Of a stretch of DNA of 44,288 nucleotides, positions 9,498-18,295 are shown piece by piece. A model generated the notes under the pieces. It saw only the letters and a list, made by a program, of their open reading frames with translations, had not been told where the DNA came from and did not search any database. The DNA lies in the NCBI GenBank assembly GCA_903860935.1, contig CAIOSQ010000392.1, positions 1 to 44,288 of the forward strand, read 5' to 3'. The stretch is from an uncultured Rhodospirillales bacterium (lineage in GTDB: Bacteria > Pseudomonadota > Alphaproteobacteria > CACIAM-22H2). Both the position numbers and the translations under genes were made by a program. The stretch's first letter is position 1. Each line of letters opens with the position of its first letter.

Positions 9498-11198
9498 ATG
9501 CACGGAACGGAAATCCTCATCACGCTCGTCGGCAGCGTCGCCCTCCTTCTCTGGGGCGTGCGCATGGTGCGTACCGGCGTGACGCGCGCCTTCGGGGGCC
9601 ATATCCGGCGCATCGTCGCCACGAGCACCCGCAACCGCTGGCGCGCCTTCGCGACCGGGTTCGCGATCACCGCCTTCGTGCAGTCGAGCACGGCCACCAC
9701 GCTGATCGTATCCTCCTTCGCCGCCCGTGCCCTGATCGCGGCGCCAGCCGCGCTCGCCGTCGTTCTGGGAGCCGATCTCGGATCGACGATCGCGGCCCAG
9801 ATCTTCGTCCTCGACCTCGGCTGGCTCGGCTACGGCGCGATCGCCGGCGGCGTCTTCTGGTTCATGGGATCGCGCAACGAGCATAGCCGCCATGTCGCGC
9901 GGATCGCTCTCGGGCTGGGCCTGATGCTGCTGAGCCTCAAGCTCATTGCCGCCGCGTCTGCGCCCCTGCGCGGTTCGATGGCGATCACGGCCGTCCTCGG
10001 CGGGCTCGCGGGAGAGCCCCTGGTGGCGGTGCTGATCGGCGCCCTGGTCACCTGGCTCGCCCATTCGACCCTCGCCATCGTGCTGCTCGTCGCCTCGCTG
10101 GCCGCCGCGCAGCTCATGCCGGCGGAGGTTGCGGCGGCCCTCGTCGTCGGCGCAAACATCGGCGGCGCCTTCGCACCCTTCGTGAGCCAGGTCGCGGCGC
10201 CTCCTGCGGCACGGCGCGTGCCCCTCGGCAACCTCCTGATGCGCCTCGCCATCGCGGCACTGGTGCTGCCGGTCCTGCCGCACGCCGTCGGCGCGCTCGC
10301 CGCGATCAGCCCGGACGCGGCGCGGCTCACCATCCACATCCACACCGCCTTCAACCTCGCGACCGGCCTCGTCTTCATCGGCGCGGTACCCTTGGTCGCG
10401 TCGCTTTGCGAACGATTGCTGCCTGATCGACCGAGCATCGACGATTCCGGCAGGCCGCGTTATCTCGATCCGCATCTGGTCGAACACCCAGCCGAGGCGC
10501 TGGCCTGCGCCGCGCGCGAGACGCTGGCGCTGGGCGACCACGTCGCCGGGATGCTCCGCCAGAGCATGGACGTTCTGGTGCGCGACGATCAGAAGCTCAT
10601 GCGCTCCGTCGAGGAATCGGACGATGCCGTCGACCGGCTGCACGAGGCGATCAAGCTCTACCTGATCCAGGTCAGCCGCGCCGGAATGAGCGAAGCCGAG
10701 AGCCGTCGCTACGTCGAGATCCTGAGCTTCGTCACGAACCTCGAACATATCGGCGACATCATCGACAAGAACCTGATGGAACTCGCGAACAAGAAGATCC
10801 GCAACCGCGTCGCCTTTTCGGCCGAGGGCCTCGACGAGTTGCGCGCCTTCCATGCCCGTGTCCTCGACAACCTGCAGCTCGCATTCAACGTTTTCATGTC
10901 CCGCGATCCGGCGATCGCGCGCCGCCTCCTGCGGGAGAAGACGTCGATGCGCGAGGCCGAATTGTCGGCAGCCGACAGTCATTTCCGCCGCTTGCGCGAA
11001 GGGAGGCCGGAATCGATCGAGTCGAGCGCGATCCATCTCGACGTCGTCCGTGATCTCAAGCGCATCAACAGCCACCTGACCTCCGTCGCGTATCCGATCC
11101 TCGAGGCGACAGGCGAACTCGCCGAGACGCGGCTGCGCACCGACGCGGCGGCGATCGGGGCGACGATCCCGCCCCAGGACCGGCCTGCGGCGTCGTGA
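9498..11198 (+). CDS. Na/Pi cotransporter family protein with C-terminal PhoU-like domain
   Basis: A 566-residue membrane protein with two Na/Pi-cotransporter (PNaS) repeats in the first 320 residues. The diagnostic QSSTATTLIV lies in the first repeat, with a diverged counterpart near LVTWLAHSTLAIVLLVASLAAAQ in the second. After residue 330 there is a helical PhoU-like region (ETLALGDHVAGMLRQSMDVL... EHIGDIIDKNLMELANKK). Such proteins move phosphate with sodium, and the PhoU part is thought to tie activity to phosphate status. It begins 51 bases after the LysR stop in the same direction, so read-through is possible. Beside a pathway that releases one phosphate per AEP, a role in phosphate efflux or balance is an attractive inference. 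Direction of transport cannot be read from sequence. Confidence 0.85.
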   Translation: MHGTEILITLVGSVALLLWGVRMVRTGVTRAFGGHIRRIVATSTRNRWRAFATGFAITAFVQSSTATTLIVSSFAARALIAAPAALAVVLGADLGSTIAAQIFVLDLGWLGYGAIAGGVFWFMGSRNEHSRHVARIALGLGLMLLSLKLIAAASAPLRGSMAITAVLGGLAGEPLVAVLIGALVTWLAHSTLAIVLLVASLAAAQLMPAEVAAALVVGANIGGAFAPFVSQVAAPPAARRVPLGNLLMRLAIAALVLPVLPHAVGALAAISPDAARLTIHIHTAFNLATGLVFIGAVPLVASLCERLLPDRPSIDDSGRPRYLDPHLVEHPAEALACAARETLALGDHVAGMLRQSMDVLVRDDQKLMRSVEESDDAVDRLHEAIKLYLIQVSRAGMSEAESRRYVEILSFVTNLEHIGDIIDKNLMELANKKIRNRVAFSAEGLDELRAFHARVLDNLQLAFNVFMSRDPAIARRLLREKTSMREAELSAADSHFRRLREGRPESIESSAIHLDVVRDLKRINSHLTSVAYPILEATGELAETRLRTDAAAIGATIPPQDRPAAS

Positions 11199-11223
11199 CG
11201 CGGCGCCCGGCTGTGCGGGGCCG

Positions 11224-11238
11224 GCGACGCATTGCCGC
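11224..11238. promoter_or_regulatory. RegA/PrrA-like site upstream of hemN
   Basis: The sequence GCGAC-GCATT-GCCGC fits the described RegA/PrrA half-site pattern GCGRC-N5-GNCGC exactly. It ends 42 bases before the hemN start. A second symmetrical copy with a 3-base spacer (GCGGC-GTT-GCCGC) follows at 11240-11252. GC-rich background makes chance matches possible, so this is a candidate only. Confidence 0.4.
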
Positions 11239-11280
11239 AGCGGCGTTGCCGCGCGCGTCGGTGCGCCGCAGCATCCGCGG

Positions 11281-12618
11281 ATGCAGATCGATCGTCTGAC
11301 GCTCGCCGCGTCCAAGCTCCCCCGCTACACCAGCTATCCCACGGCCGCCCAATTCTCGGACGCAGTAGGCCACGCGGATGCGCAGGCGTGGCTGCGCGCC
11401 ACCGACACGCGACGCGCGGCGTCGCTCTACGTGCATGTCCCGTTCTGCCGACGGCTCTGCTGGTATTGCGGGTGCAACACGGAAATCACGCGCCGCATCG
11501 CCCCGATCGAGCGCTACCTCGCGACGCTGAACCGGGAGATCGACCTCGTCGTGGGGCTGCTCCCCGGACGCCTGCCGATCGCCCATCTCCATTTCGGCGG
11601 CGGCACGCCATCGATCCTGCCCGCACAGGCATTCACGGCCCTGATGGCGCAACTGCGCGCGCGCTTCGACCTGCGCGAGGATGTGGAGATCGCGGTCGAG
11701 ATCGATCCTCGTGGCCTCGACGAGGCACGCATCGCGGCCTTCGCCGCAAGCGGCGTGAACCGCGTAAGCCTGGGGATCCAGGACCTCGATCCCGACGTCC
11801 AGCGCGCGATCGACCGCATCCAACCCCTCGACCTCGTCGCGTCAAAGGTCGCGGACCTGCGCGCGGCCGGGATCGCGCGCATCGCGATGGACCTGATCTA
11901 CGGTCTCCCACGGCAGAGCGTCGGGACCATCACGCGGACCGTCGCCGATGTCGTCGCGCTCGGACCCGATCGGGTCGCGCTGTTCGGCTATGCGCATGTG
12001 CCCTGGATGAAACCCCATCAACGCCTGCTGGAACCGGCGGGGCTGCCGGGGATCGGCGAGCGGCTCGCGCTCAGCGACGCGGCAACCGGGGCGTTGCGGG
12101 TCGCCGGCTACGAGGCGATCGGCATCGATCATTTCGCGCGTCCTGGCGACGCTTTGGCCGTCGCCGCGCGCGTCGGCACACTGCGCCGCAACTTCCAGGG
12201 CTACACCACCGACGATGCGCCGACCCTGGTGGGGATCGGCCCATCGGCGATCGGCAGCTTCGCCGATGGCCATGTCCAGAACGCGACCCGGACGGATCGC
12301 TGGGCCGAGGCCATCGAGGCCGGCCGGTTGGCCACCAGCCGCGGCGTGCGCCTTGACACCATGGATCGGCGCCGTGGCCGAATCATCGAGCGCCTGATGT
12401 GCAATTTCGCCGCCGACCTCGCGGCCGATGTCGCGGAGGAACCGGCGCTGTCGGCGATCCTGGACAGTCTGGACGATCTCGACCGCGCCGGGATCGTCCG
12501 GCGTCACGGGATGGAGCTTTCCATCCCGCCCGACGCACGCCCCTTCGCGCGGATCGTGGCGGCGCGTTTCGACGGCTACCTGTCACCCACCGCCACGCGC
12601 CACGCGGCCGCGGTCTGA
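11281..12618 (+). CDS. hemN: Oxygen-independent coproporphyrinogen III oxidase
   Basis: A 445-residue radical-SAM enzyme that converts coproporphyrinogen III to protoporphyrinogen IX without oxygen. It has the HemN start pattern KLPRYTSYPTAAQFS, the cluster motif VPFCRRLCWYCGCNTEI (CxxxCxxC plus the extra cysteine of true HemN), the GGG loop HLHFGGGTPS and the C-terminal HemN domain after residue 350. Full length and the extra cysteine argue against the HemW heme chaperone. The start lacks an obvious Shine-Dalgarno site, but no better in-frame start is seen. It is convergent with the cbb3 assembly operon. Placing heme supply for low oxygen next to a high-affinity oxidase is common in Alphaproteobacteria. 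Confidence 0.93.
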   Translation: MQIDRLTLAASKLPRYTSYPTAAQFSDAVGHADAQAWLRATDTRRAASLYVHVPFCRRLCWYCGCNTEITRRIAPIERYLATLNREIDLVVGLLPGRLPIAHLHFGGGTPSILPAQAFTALMAQLRARFDLREDVEIAVEIDPRGLDEARIAAFAASGVNRVSLGIQDLDPDVQRAIDRIQPLDLVASKVADLRAAGIARIAMDLIYGLPRQSVGTITRTVADVVALGPDRVALFGYAHVPWMKPHQRLLEPAGLPGIGERLALSDAATGALRVAGYEAIGIDHFARPGDALAVAARVGTLRRNFQGYTTDDAPTLVGIGPSAIGSFADGHVQNATRTDRWAEAIEAGRLATSRGVRLDTMDRRRGRIIERLMCNFAADLAADVAEEPALSAILDSLDDLDRAGIVRRHGMELSIPPDARPFARIVAARFDGYLSPTATRHAAAV

Positions 12619-12652
12619 CCCCCGGCGTCATCGAGGTCCAGGGGCGGCGCCG

Positions 12653-12847
12653 TCAGCCCCGCGCGGCGTCGGTCGCGTCGTAGCCGCGCTTGATCAGCAG
12701 GAACACGAACAGCACGGCGAAGACGAAGACCCCGATGCCGAACCCGTAGACGGCACCGTCGCGCGCGCCGGACGCGAGGACCAGGCCGACGAGGCCAAGC
12801 AGCGCCACGAAAACGCCCATCACCCAGGAACTGATCACATCGTTCAT
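12653..12847 (-). CDS. 64-residue membrane protein coupled to ccoS
   Basis: I cannot name this family. The 64-residue protein has two hydrophobic segments (about residues 8-26 and 33-53) and a short charged tail ending KRGYDATDAARG. Its ATG overlaps the ccoS stop as ATGA, so it is translated with the cbb3 assembly genes and is the last gene of that unit. A role in cbb3 biogenesis, for example helping copper or heme insertion, is inferred from position only. It is a genuine reading frame by coupling, length of hydrophobic segments and absence of a better frame. Confidence 0.7.
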   Translation of the reverse strand: MNDVISSWVMGVFVALLGLVGLVLASGARDGAVYGFGIGVFVFAVLFVFLLIKRGYDATDAARG

Positions 12848-13017
12848 GGCTCTCTCCTTCGAGGCTTGTTCGGTCCCGGCTCGTCATCCAGCAGGATGCG
12901 ATGCGCGGCACCATCGAGGTCGTCGAATTGTCCCGCGCGCAACGCCCAGAGAAATGCGCCCAGGCCGATAAGGCCCAGGATTATCGCGAGGGGGATCAGA
13001 AGCAGGAGGGAGTTCAT
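12844..13017 (-). CDS. ccoS: cbb3 oxidase assembly protein CcoS
   Basis: This 57-residue gene is too short for the ORF track. Translation from ATG 13017 gives MNSLLLLIPLAIILGLIGLGAF followed by LWALRAGQFDDLDGAAHRIL. That is one transmembrane helix and the conserved WALRxGQFDDLDGxxxRIL signature of CcoS. CcoS is needed for redox-cofactor insertion into cbb3 oxidase subunits in the inner membrane. Its start overlaps the ccoI stop by ATGA, and its stop overlaps the next small membrane gene the same way, so ccoH-ccoI-ccoS and the 64-residue gene form one coupled chain. Confidence 0.93.
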   Translation of the reverse strand: MNSLLLLIPLAIILGLIGLGAFLWALRAGQFDDLDGAAHRILLDDEPGPNKPRRREP

Positions 13018-15419
13018 CCGGGTTGCCTTCCCTGCGCCAGACGCAAGGCGTTGGCGATGACGAGCACGGAAGAACTGGACATTGCGATCGCCGCGACCAG
13101 GGGTGTGACAAAACCACTCACCGAGAGCGGAACCGCGAGGGCGTTGTAGCCGAGGGCCAGGATCAGGTTCTCGCGGGCGATGCGCTGCGAGGCGCGGGCC
13201 AGGTCGAAGGCCTCGACGACAGCCGACAGCCTTTCACCCTGGAACACGAAATCCGCGGCGATCCGTGCGATGTCGACGGCCTCCGCCGGCGACAGGGACG
13301 CATGCGCCGCGGCGAGAGCCGGCGCGTCGTTCAGTCCGTCACCGATCATAGCCACACGACGCCCGGAGCGCGCCAGGGCGTCCAGACGGGCCAGTTTCTC
13401 GGCCGGGCGCAGCGCCGCCTCCCAGAGCGGGATCTCCAGTCGTTCGGCCATCGCGGCCACCGCCGCCGGCCGATCACCCGACAGGATCCGGAGTTCGAGG
13501 CCACGAGCCTTCAGCGCCTGGATCGCGGCCTCGGCATCGGGGCGCAGCGAATCGGCGAAGCGGAACCGGGCGGGCACGATGCCGGGCCCGACAAACCACA
13601 ACTCGAGCATGCCGAGTTCCGCCTCGGGATCGGTGTCCATGGCCGCGCCCTCGAGACCGCAGAACGCGCGGTTGCCCAGGCGCCACTCCCCCGTCGCCCC
13701 GCGCGCAAGCAATCCGCCGCCGGGTTGCTCGACGACATCGACGACGCGGGTCGCGTCCGGGAACGCGCGGGCCAGCGCGCGCGCCAGGGGGTGTCGGCTG
13801 GCCAGCGCGAGGCCGGCGGCACGGCGACCGAGTTCAGGATCGGCATCGCCGACGAGAACCGGACGCCCGAGGGTCAAGGTTCCCGTCTTGTCGAGAATCA
13901 CGGTGTCGACGGCCGCCAGACGCTCCAGCGCGGTGCCGGATTTCATCAGGATGCCATTCCGCATCAGTCGCCCCGACACCACGACCTGGACGACAGGAAC
14001 GGCCAGTGCGAGCGCGCACGGACAGGTGATGATCAGCACCGCAGCCGCATGCAGCAGGGCCGTATGGACGGGTGCCGCCATCAGCAGCCACCAGCCCAGG
14101 AACGTCGCCGCGCCGGCGACATGGACGACCGGCGCGTAATGCCGCGCGACCCGGTCGGCGAGCGCGACGACCCGCCCCTGCCCGCGCTCCGCCGCCTCCA
14201 TGAGGCGCGCGATCTCCGCGAGCAATGTGTTCTCCCCGGCGGCACCGGTCGTGATCTCGATCGGTTGCCCGAGATTGAGCGATCCGGCGAAGACAATGGT
14301 GCCTGGCGCGGCCGGCACGGGAAGCGATTCGCCGGTGACGACGCTCTGATCGATCGTCCCCGCGCCCAGGGTGACCGTACCGTCGACCGGAATGCGTTCA
14401 CCGCTGGCCACGAGCACGACATCGCCCACGGCCACGTTCCGAGGGCGGCGCGTCGCGACGCTGCCATCCGGCAGCAGCACGCGCACTGCGCGAGCCGCGA
14501 GCGCGACGACATGCTGGGCGGCCTGCCGCGCCCGGCCTCGCGCCCGCAGGTCGAGATAGCGACCGATCAGAAGGAAGAAGAGCAGCGTGATCGCCGAGTC
14601 GAAGAACGCATGCGCGCGTCCATTGACGGTCTCGAACAGGCTCATCGCCGCGGCCAGAAGAACGCCGATCGAGATCGGCACATCCATGTTGGTGCGACCA
14701 CCGGACAGCGCCGTCAGCGCCGACCGGAAGAAAGGGAGCCCCGCGACCGCGATCGCCGGCAGCGCGATCAGCGCCGAAGCCCAGTGCAGCAGATCGCGCG
14801 TGGCCGGCCCCATCGAGCCCGCGTGCCCCGACCAGACCGAGACCGAGAGCAGCATCACGTTCGCGGCGGCGAACCCGGCAACGGCCATCGCGCGCAGCAA
14901 TTCGCGCTCCTGGCGCGCCTGCGCGTCATCGCGCGCCGCGGCATCGAAAGGCGCGACCCGGAACCCGATCGCCGCGAGACGGTCGGCGAGCGCCTGCCCC
15001 AGCTCGGGCGGCCCATCCCAGGCAAGCGACAGGCGGCGGGTCGAGAAATTGACCCGCGCCTCGCGCACGGCGGGATCGCCCGCGAGCGCCGTCTCCGCGA
15101 GCCATACGCAGGCGCCGCAGACCAGACCGTCGACATGAAGCTGCAGGCGGCACGCGCCGTCCCGGGCCTGGACGAAGGGCGTCACGTCGTCAGCCGCGCC
15201 CGCCGGCCTCAGCGTCCCCGGCGCCGCGCGGCGACGGCGGTAGAAAGCATCCAGCCCGAGCCCGGACACCAGGGCCGAGGCCGCCTCGCAGCCATGGCAG
15301 CAGAAGCGCCCCTGCCCACCGCCAAGCGCGGCGCCGCAATGCGCGCATCCCGCGCCCGCCTCCTCGATCGGCCGCGGGCGCGCGCCAGGCGCGGTCAGTG
15401 CTGCCCCTGCCGCCGTCAT
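13014..15419 (-). CDS. ccoI: Copper-translocating P-type ATPase for cbb3 assembly (CcoI/FixI)
   Basis: An 801-residue P1B-type ATPase. The N-terminus has a cysteine-rich CAHCGAALGGGQGRFCCHGCEAA zinc-finger-like region typical of FixI, then an HMA domain with CGACVWLAE. The core shows the metal-channel motif ITCPCALALAVPV, the phosphorylation site DKTGTLTLGRP and the hinge GDGLNDAPALA. It is predicted to export copper to the periplasm for insertion into CcoN. ATG 15419 overlaps the ccoH stop by ATGA; the longer track ORF lies upstream of that coupling. The gene is followed by ccoS through another ATGA. CopA-type detoxification pumps are similar, but the ccoG-H-I-S order fixes the role. Confidence 0.94.
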   Translation of the reverse strand: MTAAGAALTAPGARPRPIEEAGAGCAHCGAALGGGQGRFCCHGCEAASALVSGLGLDAFYRRRRAAPGTLRPAGAADDVTPFVQARDGACRLQLHVDGLVCGACVWLAETALAGDPAVREARVNFSTRRLSLAWDGPPELGQALADRLAAIGFRVAPFDAAARDDAQARQERELLRAMAVAGFAAANVMLLSVSVWSGHAGSMGPATRDLLHWASALIALPAIAVAGLPFFRSALTALSGGRTNMDVPISIGVLLAAAMSLFETVNGRAHAFFDSAITLLFFLLIGRYLDLRARGRARQAAQHVVALAARAVRVLLPDGSVATRRPRNVAVGDVVLVASGERIPVDGTVTLGAGTIDQSVVTGESLPVPAAPGTIVFAGSLNLGQPIEITTGAAGENTLLAEIARLMEAAERGQGRVVALADRVARHYAPVVHVAGAATFLGWWLLMAAPVHTALLHAAAVLIITCPCALALAVPVVQVVVSGRLMRNGILMKSGTALERLAAVDTVILDKTGTLTLGRPVLVGDADPELGRRAAGLALASRHPLARALARAFPDATRVVDVVEQPGGGLLARGATGEWRLGNRAFCGLEGAAMDTDPEAELGMLELWFVGPGIVPARFRFADSLRPDAEAAIQALKARGLELRILSGDRPAAVAAMAERLEIPLWEAALRPAEKLARLDALARSGRRVAMIGDGLNDAPALAAAHASLSPAEAVDIARIAADFVFQGERLSAVVEAFDLARASQRIARENLILALGYNALAVPLSVSGFVTPLVAAIAMSSSSVLVIANALRLAQGRQPG

Positions 15420-15898
15420 TTCGCGAAGACCCTCTGGCGGGCTTCGACGCGCTCCCCGGCCCGCTCCACCAGCACGCGGACATCCCACTGCCCGCGGGCA
15501 GGCAGAACGACCTCGCCCGCATAGCGTCCGATCATGCCTTCAGCGAGGTCGACCTCGACGACGCCCACCTTTTCGACCGGCCGTACGAAGCGGGCCGCGA
15601 CCTTGCCACCCGTCAGTGAGCGGCCCTCGCGGTCCGTCAGCGTGACGGTGATGACGCGCTGCCCAAGCGCACCGGCGGCACCGAGATCGATCCCGACCTG
15701 CCAGCCCAGTCGCTCCTGGGTCTCCAGCGCATCGAGCACCTTGTTGTAGGCGATGCCGCGCCCGAACGCGTCGGGATGCGCGAGACCGGAATAGGTCGAC
15801 AGCGCCGCGGTGACCATGCCCGCATTTACCAGGACGACGATCCCCATACCCGCAACGAAGATCCATGGAACCAGAGTGCCGCGCCGGATCGCTGTCAT
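15416..15898 (-). CDS. ccoH: cbb3 oxidase assembly protein CcoH/FixH
   Basis: A 160-residue FixH-family protein with one N-terminal membrane helix (WIFVAGMGIVVLVNAGMVTAAL) and a periplasmic domain. That domain carries the family features YSGLAHPDAFGRGIAYNKVLD and a beta-rich second half. It takes part in cbb3 assembly, and in studied bacteria CcoH contacts the oxidase itself. A GGGAAGGG ribosome site precedes ATG 15898. It lies 19 bases after ccoG and is coupled to ccoI. Confidence 0.92.
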   Translation of the reverse strand: MTAIRRGTLVPWIFVAGMGIVVLVNAGMVTAALSTYSGLAHPDAFGRGIAYNKVLDALETQERLGWQVGIDLGAAGALGQRVITVTLTDREGRSLTGGKVAARFVRPVEKVGVVEVDLAEGMIGRYAGEVVLPARGQWDVRVLVERAGERVEARQRVFAK

Positions 15899-15917
15899 GA
15901 CGCCCTTCCCTTCCCGC

Positions 15918-17396
15918 TCAACGCTTCGGAGACACGAAACTGCTCGCCTGGCTCGCCGCGGCGCCGCGCGCCGCGCCGCTCAGGCGGAACGTGATGGCCA
16001 CGGAATCCTGCGCGGCCTTCGGCGCGGCGACATAGACCCTGTAGGTGGCGACCGAGTCCGGACGCGCCACGAGCGATACGCGCGCCGCCGGCGCATGCGT
16101 CGCCGCACCCACGACGGTCAGCGCCGCGCCCGCGAGGCCGTCCACGGTCAGCGTGTAGTCGCGGTCCGCGCGCGCCTTGTTCAGGATCTTGATCGTGTAG
16201 CCATTGCGGATGCTGCCGTCGGACAGCGTCACGAACAAAGGGGCGCGATCGCGCAGCACGTGCAACTCGGTGTCGCCGCGCAGCGCGAGAGCGGTCACCA
16301 TCACCGCCGCGACGACCACCATGATCGCGAGATAGATCATCGGCCGCGGCCTGATCCAGGGATGGCGATACGGTTGCCCTGAGATCGCGGCCTGCTGCGC
16401 CGCGAGGGTATCGAAGGCGATCAGGCCGCGCTGCCGTCCGACCTTGTCCATCACCTCGTCGCAGGCATCGATGCACAGGCCGCAGCCGATGCATTCGAGT
16501 TGCTGCCCATCGCGGATGTCGATCCCGGTCGGGCACACGGCGACGCATCCGCCGCAATCGACGCAATCCCCGCGCCCGTCCCAACTGCTTCCCGCCTTGT
16601 GCTTGCCGCGCGGTTCGCCGCGCCAACGCCGGTAGCTGACGATGAAGGAATGCTCGTCGAACATCGCCGCCTGGAAGCGCGGCCACGGGCACATGTAGGT
16701 GCAGACCTGCTCGCGAGCCCAGCCGGCGAAGGTATAGGTCGCGGCGGTGAACATCCCGACGAATACGTAGATGGCCACGGAGGCCGAACCGCTGAAGATC
16801 TCGACCAGCGTCGTCGGCGCGTCGGCGAAATAGAAGACCCAGGCGCCGCCGGTCGCCGCCGCGATCACGACCCAGGCGGCATGCTTGGCGACCTTGCGCG
16901 CCGCCTTGGCAAGCCCCCAGGGCGCCTTGTCGAGCTTGATCCGCGCGTTGCGGTCCCCCTCGATCCAGCGTTCGACCAGCATGAAAAGGTCGGTCCATAC
17001 GGTCTGCGGACAGGCATAGCCGCACCACAGGCGGCCGAAATACGCCGTCACGAAGAACAGACCGATCGCCCCGAGGATCAGCAGCCCCGTGATGAAGTAG
17101 ACCTCCTGCGGCCAGATCTCGATCCACAGGAAATAGCCGCGGCGCCCGGGCAGATCGAGCAGCACCGCCTGATCCGGAGCCCCGGGACCACGATCCCAGC
17201 GCAGCCACGGCACGACGTAGTAGAGGCCGAGGCACAGGGCGAGCACGATCCACTTGATCCGCCTGAACGCGCCCGCGACCTTGCGCGGATAGACCTTGAT
17301 ACGATTGACATAGAGCGGCAACTCCGCCCGCTGGTCGCGGACGGAGCGCACCGCATCTCCGGCTTCGCCGGACGGCATGGGCGCGGGACGCGTCAT
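15918..17396 (-). CDS. ccoG: cbb3 oxidase accessory protein CcoG (FixG/RdxA)
   Basis: A 492-residue membrane iron-sulfur protein. Membrane-linked cysteine pairs are seen in CGYACPQTVWTDLF and CTYMCPWPRFQ. A double 4Fe-4S ferredoxin segment follows (CVDCGGCVAVCPTGIDI and ECIGCGLCIDACDEVM), then a C-terminal periplasmic immunoglobulin-like FixG domain. CcoG reduces Cu(II) for cbb3 assembly in Rhodobacter. ATG 17396 has GGAGAGG upstream. It is placed 27 bases after ccoP, so structural and assembly genes may share a transcript. The 582-residue ORF starting at 17643 in another frame is a shadow. Confidence 0.94.
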   Translation of the reverse strand: MTRPAPMPSGEAGDAVRSVRDQRAELPLYVNRIKVYPRKVAGAFRRIKWIVLALCLGLYYVVPWLRWDRGPGAPDQAVLLDLPGRRGYFLWIEIWPQEVYFITGLLILGAIGLFFVTAYFGRLWCGYACPQTVWTDLFMLVERWIEGDRNARIKLDKAPWGLAKAARKVAKHAAWVVIAAATGGAWVFYFADAPTTLVEIFSGSASVAIYVFVGMFTAATYTFAGWAREQVCTYMCPWPRFQAAMFDEHSFIVSYRRWRGEPRGKHKAGSSWDGRGDCVDCGGCVAVCPTGIDIRDGQQLECIGCGLCIDACDEVMDKVGRQRGLIAFDTLAAQQAAISGQPYRHPWIRPRPMIYLAIMVVVAAVMVTALALRGDTELHVLRDRAPLFVTLSDGSIRNGYTIKILNKARADRDYTLTVDGLAGAALTVVGAATHAPAARVSLVARPDSVATYRVYVAAPKAAQDSVAITFRLSGAARGAAASQASSFVSPKR

Positions 17397-17423
17397 GACG
17401 CAGGCCTCTCCGCCTCCGGCAAC

Positions 17424-18281
17424 CTACTTGCCGCCGCCGAGCGCGTGGACGTAGACGGTCAGCATCTTGATCGTCGCCGCATCCAGCCGCTCCTCCCAGG
17501 CCGGCATCGCGCCGGCGCGGGCATTGGCGATCGACTTGACGACGCTGGCGCGGTCGCCGCCATAGAGCCAGATGCGATCGTTCAGCCGCGGCGCGCCGAG
17601 TTCCTGATTGCCCTCGCCCGCCCCGCCATGGCACGCGACGCAATGCTCGGCATAGAGCGTGGCGCCCGCCGCCGTGGAGGGCGATGCCGCGACCGCGCCC
17701 GAGAGCGACAGGACATGGTCCGCGTCCTTGCCGATCTCGTCGGCCTTGAGGATGCCGTCGACCCCGTAGCGCGGCATCTGCGAAATGCGGCTATTCGTGT
17801 CGGCGTTGCGGATCCCGTACCGGATCGTCGCATGGATATCGGCGAGACCACCGCCCCACAGCCAGTCGTCGTCGGCGAGATTGGGGTAGCCGACGGCTCC
17901 CGCCCCACCGGCACCGTGGCAGGGCGCGCAATTGTCGGCGAAGACCTGCCGTCCGCCGGCGAGAGCGAAGTTGAGAAGCTCCGCGTCGGCGCGAATTTGC
18001 GCGAGGTCGGCCGTCTCGATGCGCGCGACGAAACCGGCGCGCTGCCCACGCTGCTCCTCGAGGCTGCGGGTCAACTCGGCGCGGCTCCAATATCCGAACC
18101 AGCCGGTCACCCAGGGCAGCGACGGGTAGACGACCATGTAGCCGACTGCCCAGACGATGGTGACCCAGAACAGGTTCACCCACCATTTCGGCAGCGGCGT
18201 GTTGAGCTCGCGCACCCCGTCCCACTCGTGGCCGGTGGTCTCGCGACCCGTGATTTCGTCCTTTTCGATCTTGGTCGGCAT
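17424..18281 (-). CDS. ccoP: cbb3 cytochrome oxidase diheme subunit CcoP
   Basis: A 285-residue membrane-anchored diheme cytochrome c. It opens with an N-terminal KDEITGRETTGHEWDGVRELNTP segment, a signature of CcoP, followed by a membrane helix (WWVNLFWVTIVWAVGYMVVYP). Two heme-binding motifs, CAPCH and CVACH, lie in the periplasmic part, each with a downstream methionine ligand candidate. It passes electrons from cytochrome c to CcoO/CcoN. ATG 18281 follows GGAG; the 28 extra residues in the track ORF overlap ccoQ. Confidence 0.95.
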   Translation of the reverse strand: MPTKIEKDEITGRETTGHEWDGVRELNTPLPKWWVNLFWVTIVWAVGYMVVYPSLPWVTGWFGYWSRAELTRSLEEQRGQRAGFVARIETADLAQIRADAELLNFALAGGRQVFADNCAPCHGAGGAGAVGYPNLADDDWLWGGGLADIHATIRYGIRNADTNSRISQMPRYGVDGILKADEIGKDADHVLSLSGAVAASPSTAAGATLYAEHCVACHGGAGEGNQELGAPRLNDRIWLYGGDRASVVKSIANARAGAMPAWEERLDAATIKMLTVYVHALGGGK

Positions 18282-18295
18282 GACGTTCTCCAGGC

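Noticed and set aside
8472-11315. Upstream part of the 1327-residue minus ORF (7332-11315)
   Set aside because: Only the last 379 residues are PhnW. The rest is arginine/aspartate-rich antisense of the LysR and Na/Pi transporter genes, whose plus-strand products have clear domains.
13023-15524. 833-residue plus-strand ORF
   Set aside because: It is antisense of ccoI, which has every P-type ATPase motif.
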